A stretch of 5,528 nt of DNA, from positions 1 through 5,528 of the forward strand of contig JAZNII010000083.1 in the NCBI GenBank assembly GCA_045577415.1, written 5' to 3'. The notes below the pieces were generated by a model. That model did no database searches. It worked only from the letters and a program-made list of their open reading frames with translations, and had not been told where the DNA came from. Every line of letters begins with the position of its first letter. Positions within the stretch are counted from its first letter, which is position 1. The position numbers and the translations under genes are program-made. The DNA comes from SVTX01 sp045577415 (GTDB taxonomy: Bacteria; Bacillota; Clostridia; Oscillospirales; CAG-272). Positions 2,848-5,528 of this stretch are shown here, in pieces.

Positions 2848-5528
2848 GTGAAAAAAGTGCTTGTTGATTTACAGGAATATGTAAGTGAGATATCAAAAGC
2901 ATACGGAAATAAGGATGCTTACCGCTATATCGTTAACGATAGAGTTGTAAGCAAGACCTTTAATGAGTTTGATAAGGATATAAACGCTGTAGCTTCATGG
3001 CTGGTTAATAAGGGATGGCACGGAAAGCATATCGCTATCATCGGTTCGTCCAGCTATAATTGGGTCACTACGTTTTTAGGCGTTGCGTGTAGCGCTAACG
3101 TGGTAATTCCTATTGATAAGCTGCTCTCTGAGGAGGAGATGCTCAATCTTCTCGTTATGGGTGATGTGGACGTGGTCTTCTTATCCGAGGAATTCAGATC
3201 CATGCTACCAAAGATCAAGGAAGCGGACAATAAGGTAATAGATATTATCTGCTTTTCGGATACCCGTTTTGTTGATATTCTTTGCACACAGCGTGTGGAC
3301 CTTCCCAAGATCGATCCCAACGCTCTTGCGGAGATACTGTTTACGTCGGGTACTACCGGGGTCAGCAAGGGAGTTATGCTCAGTCAGAAGAACATCGTCT
3401 CCAATATCAACGATATATACAGAATGGATTTCGCGCAGAACTTGAACTGCGATCCTATCGTTATGTCGGTGCTTCCAATTCACCATACCTTTGAGCTGAC
3501 CGTTGACAATCTCGGCGTGCTTTATTGCGGCGCGACGGTTTGTATTAACGATAAGCTTGAAAATATTGTCGCAAACCTCAATAGGTTCAAGCCCTCTGTT
3601 ATTCTGGTCGTTCCTACCATTGCCGAGGTGTTTTACAAGAAGGTCATGCAGGGAATATCAAGCGGACCCAACAAACGCAAGATCGAGCTGGCAAGGACTG
3701 TAAACGGCGTCCTTAAGGCGTTCAAGATCGACGCGAGACGCAGAGTTTATAAGAGTATTCTAAATAAATTCGGTGGCAATCTTACTAACGTAATAGTCGG
3801 CGGCGCAGCCCTGAGACCCGAGATCGCCGAGGCTTTTGACGAGTTTGGCGTAAATATGTATCAGGGCTACGGACTCACCGAGTGCGCGCCCCTTATATCT
3901 GCTAACTACCCGGGCAACAATAAGTTCGGCTCGGTAGGTCAGCCCGTTTCGTATATGAACGTCCGTATCGATCAAGGCGAGATAGTCGTTAAGGGCGACG
4001 GTGTCATGATCGGCTACTATAAAAATCCCGAAGCTACCGCTGAAGCGTATACCGAGGACGGATGGCTTCGTACGGGTGACCTTGGTTGGTTTGACGATGA
4101 AGGGTATCTATATATTACGGGACGTTCAAAGAATCTTATAATTCTTGATAACGGTAAGAATATATACCCTGAGGAGCTTGAAGCGCAGATCGCTACCATC
4201 GAGGGCGTAAAGGACGTTTTGGTGTATGAAAGCAAGGGTAAGATCTGCGCTGTGGTTCAACCTACCGACATCAACGACAAGGAGCTTACAAAGAACATAA
4301 AGCTTGCCGTAACTAAGCTGAACGGAACTCTGCCGCCTTATAAGAGGATCCTTACGCTTTATTTCATCGCAAGGGATTTCCCGAAGACCACGACCCTCAA
4401 GATCAAGCGTAAGGAAGCCATCAAAATGGTTAAGGATGTGGTGGTACATAAGACGGTTGATTACGTCCCCCCCACGACCAAGGAGCAGAAAAAGATCATA
4501 GATGCATTTGAGAGCGTACTCAGCCGCCAGAATATTGGAATCAAGGAAGATTTCTTTGATATAGGAGGAGACAGCCTTGCGGCTCTTGAGGTAGCGGCTA
4601 TCATAGGCGTTCAAGCGCAGGATATCTACGAAAAGCCTACCGCCGAGCAGCTTGAGTCTGTGTTGCTTGCCATCAAGGAGGAGACTGCCAAGGAGATCAA
4701 CCGCGTAGACGTAAACGAGCTTATCAAACATAATTCCAATCTTCTTCACACCAATGAGGTGAAGTACGTGCTGCTTACGGGAGCGACGGGCTTCCTCGGC
4801 GCGCATATTCTGCGAGAACTTCTCAAGCGAAAAATACACGTAATATGCCTTGTGCGAAGCGAGGAAAAACTTCAGAGCATCCTCAAATATTATTTCCCCA
4901 AGGAGCATCAGTATTTTAAATATAAGGTTAAGATAGGTGATATCAACGAGAGTCAGCTTGGTTTGTCCGACGAAGACTACAATATGCTCGCAAGCAAGGT
5001 GGATATGGTTATCCATACGGCGGCAAACGTAAGCCATGCGGGTCACTATGCCGACCTTGAGCGAACCAACGTTATAGGAACGCAGAACGTGATCGATTTC
5101 TGTATGGTCTCGGGCGCGGTGCTTCAGCATACATCCACCGCCAGCGTTCACGGCTCGGGAACGGTAGAGCAGAGCGACCCCAACGCAAAATTTGACGAGT
5201 TCAATCTCGATATAGGTCAGAACTACGTGCAGAACGTATATATTCATTCAAAATATAAGGCCGAAGAAAAGGTGTTGCTTGCCAGAGAAAAGGGACTTAA
5301 GGCGAACATTTTCAGAATAGGTAATCTGACTTGGAGAGCGTCTGACGGAAGATTCCAGAAAAATTCGCAGGATAACGGATTTTTGGCGCGTTGCAGAGGA
5401 TTTTTGAAGGTTGGTATGTATAGCAAGGAGCTTTCGGAGTATCCCATCGATTTCACTCCCGTAGACGAGTGCGCGGACGCTTACGTAAGACTTGCCTTCC
5501 ACAACAGAGTAAACAATATTTACAATCT
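2848..5528 (+). CDS. Adenylation-carrier-thioester reductase (A-T-R) protein, carboxylic acid reductase-like (3' partial)
   Basis: The 893 visible residues contain three domains. The adenylation domain (about 5-535) has the P-loop FTSGTTGVSKG (165-175), YGLTE (341-345), TGD (409-411), GRSKNLIILDNGKNIYPEE (425-443), and a C-terminal motif TLKIKR with likely catalytic K518. Its LPIHHTFE (209-216) and overall character are those of long-chain acyl-CoA synthetases, not amino-acid-activating NRPS domains. The carrier domain (about 543-610) has DFFDIGGDSL, with S576 as phosphopantetheine site. The reductase (from about 638) has the Rossmann motif GATGFLG (645-651), LVR (668-670), HTAANVSH (723-730), HTSTAS (761-766) and the catalytic YxxxK (Y798, K802). 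By family logic it activates an acid as acyl-AMP, loads it on the carrier and releases it with NAD(P)H as an aldehyde, possibly an alcohol. No condensation domain precedes it, since promoter and start lie directly upstream. The frame stays open to the window edge; roughly another 100-150 residues of reductase are expected. The substrate is not determinable; a fatty or other simple carboxylic acid is my inference. Confidence 0.9.
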   Translation, partial: MKKVLVDLQEYVSEISKAYGNKDAYRYIVNDRVVSKTFNEFDKDINAVASWLVNKGWHGKHIAIIGSSSYNWVTTFLGVACSANVVIPIDKLLSEEEMLNLLVMGDVDVVFLSEEFRSMLPKIKEADNKVIDIICFSDTRFVDILCTQRVDLPKIDPNALAEILFTSGTTGVSKGVMLSQKNIVSNINDIYRMDFAQNLNCDPIVMSVLPIHHTFELTVDNLGVLYCGATVCINDKLENIVANLNRFKPSVILVVPTIAEVFYKKVMQGISSGPNKRKIELARTVNGVLKAFKIDARRRVYKSILNKFGGNLTNVIVGGAALRPEIAEAFDEFGVNMYQGYGLTECAPLISANYPGNNKFGSVGQPVSYMNVRIDQGEIVVKGDGVMIGYYKNPEATAEAYTEDGWLRTGDLGWFDDEGYLYITGRSKNLIILDNGKNIYPEELEAQIATIEGVKDVLVYESKGKICAVVQPTDINDKELTKNIKLAVTKLNGTLPPYKRILTLYFIARDFPKTTTLKIKRKEAIKMVKDVVVHKTVDYVPPTTKEQKKIIDAFESVLSRQNIGIKEDFFDIGGDSLAALEVAAIIGVQAQDIYEKPTAEQLESVLLAIKEETAKEINRVDVNELIKHNSNLLHTNEVKYVLLTGATGFLGAHILRELLKRKIHVICLVRSEEKLQSILKYYFPKEHQYFKYKVKIGDINESQLGLSDEDYNMLASKVDMVIHTAANVSHAGHYADLERTNVIGTQNVIDFCMVSGAVLQHTSTASVHGSGTVEQSDPNAKFDEFNLDIGQNYVQNVYIHSKYKAEEKVLLAREKGLKANIFRIGNLTWRASDGRFQKNSQDNGFLARCRGFLKVGMYSKELSEYPIDFTPVDECADAYVRLAFHNRVNNIYN

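Noticed and set aside
4126..5247. Long antisense open frame (373 codons, minus strand)
   Set aside because: It lies wholly opposite the A-T-R gene, whose plus-strand domains and catalytic motifs are unmistakable; its translation shows no recognisable domain and has the look of a codon-bias shadow.

Overview
The window looks like chromosome from an anaerobic, low-to-medium GC Firmicute of the class Clostridia, probably a gut Oscillospiraceae/Eubacteriales type. This is inferred from AGGAGG ribosome sites, strong TTGACA/TATAAT-type promoters, U-tailed terminators, a cohesin-domain surface protein with a Thr/Glu linker, and a CCA-encoding tRNA-Pro. Species cannot be told from the sequence alone. 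All supported genes lie on the + strand, and each of the three transcription units that begin inside the window has its own promoter.

Layout. (1) Positions 1-756 hold the 3' part of a small secreted cohesin-domain protein, missing only its first few residues. It has a repetitive Thr/Glu/Pro linker and a C-terminal membrane anchor, and is closed by a perfect 17-bp-stem terminator (765-815). (2) A promoter (862-890) and AGGAGG site drive a 408-residue CaCA-family sodium/calcium antiporter (922-2148), closed by a 16-bp-stem terminator (2183-2223). (3) A near-consensus promoter (2271-2299) drives tRNA-Pro(CGG) (2343-2419), whose terminator begins inside the encoded CCA. About 120 bp downstream lies a decayed second copy of the tRNA 3' end, its terminator and flanking DNA (2515-2588). 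(4) After a very AT-rich stretch that includes an 18-bp dyad, a TTGGCA-17-TATAAT promoter (2755-2783) drives a large gene (2848 to the window edge, open at 3') encoding an adenylation - carrier - thioester reductase (A-T-R) protein.

The A-T-R protein is the most interesting object. Its architecture is that of carboxylic acid reductases and NRPS-like reductases, which activate an acid with ATP, load it on a phosphopantetheine arm and release it reductively as an aldehyde or alcohol. Its adenylation domain reads like a long-chain acyl-CoA synthetase rather than an amino-acid-activating NRPS domain, and no condensation domain precedes it. The four units show no obvious shared pathway. The antiporter, the tRNA and the cohesin protein look like independent neighbours.
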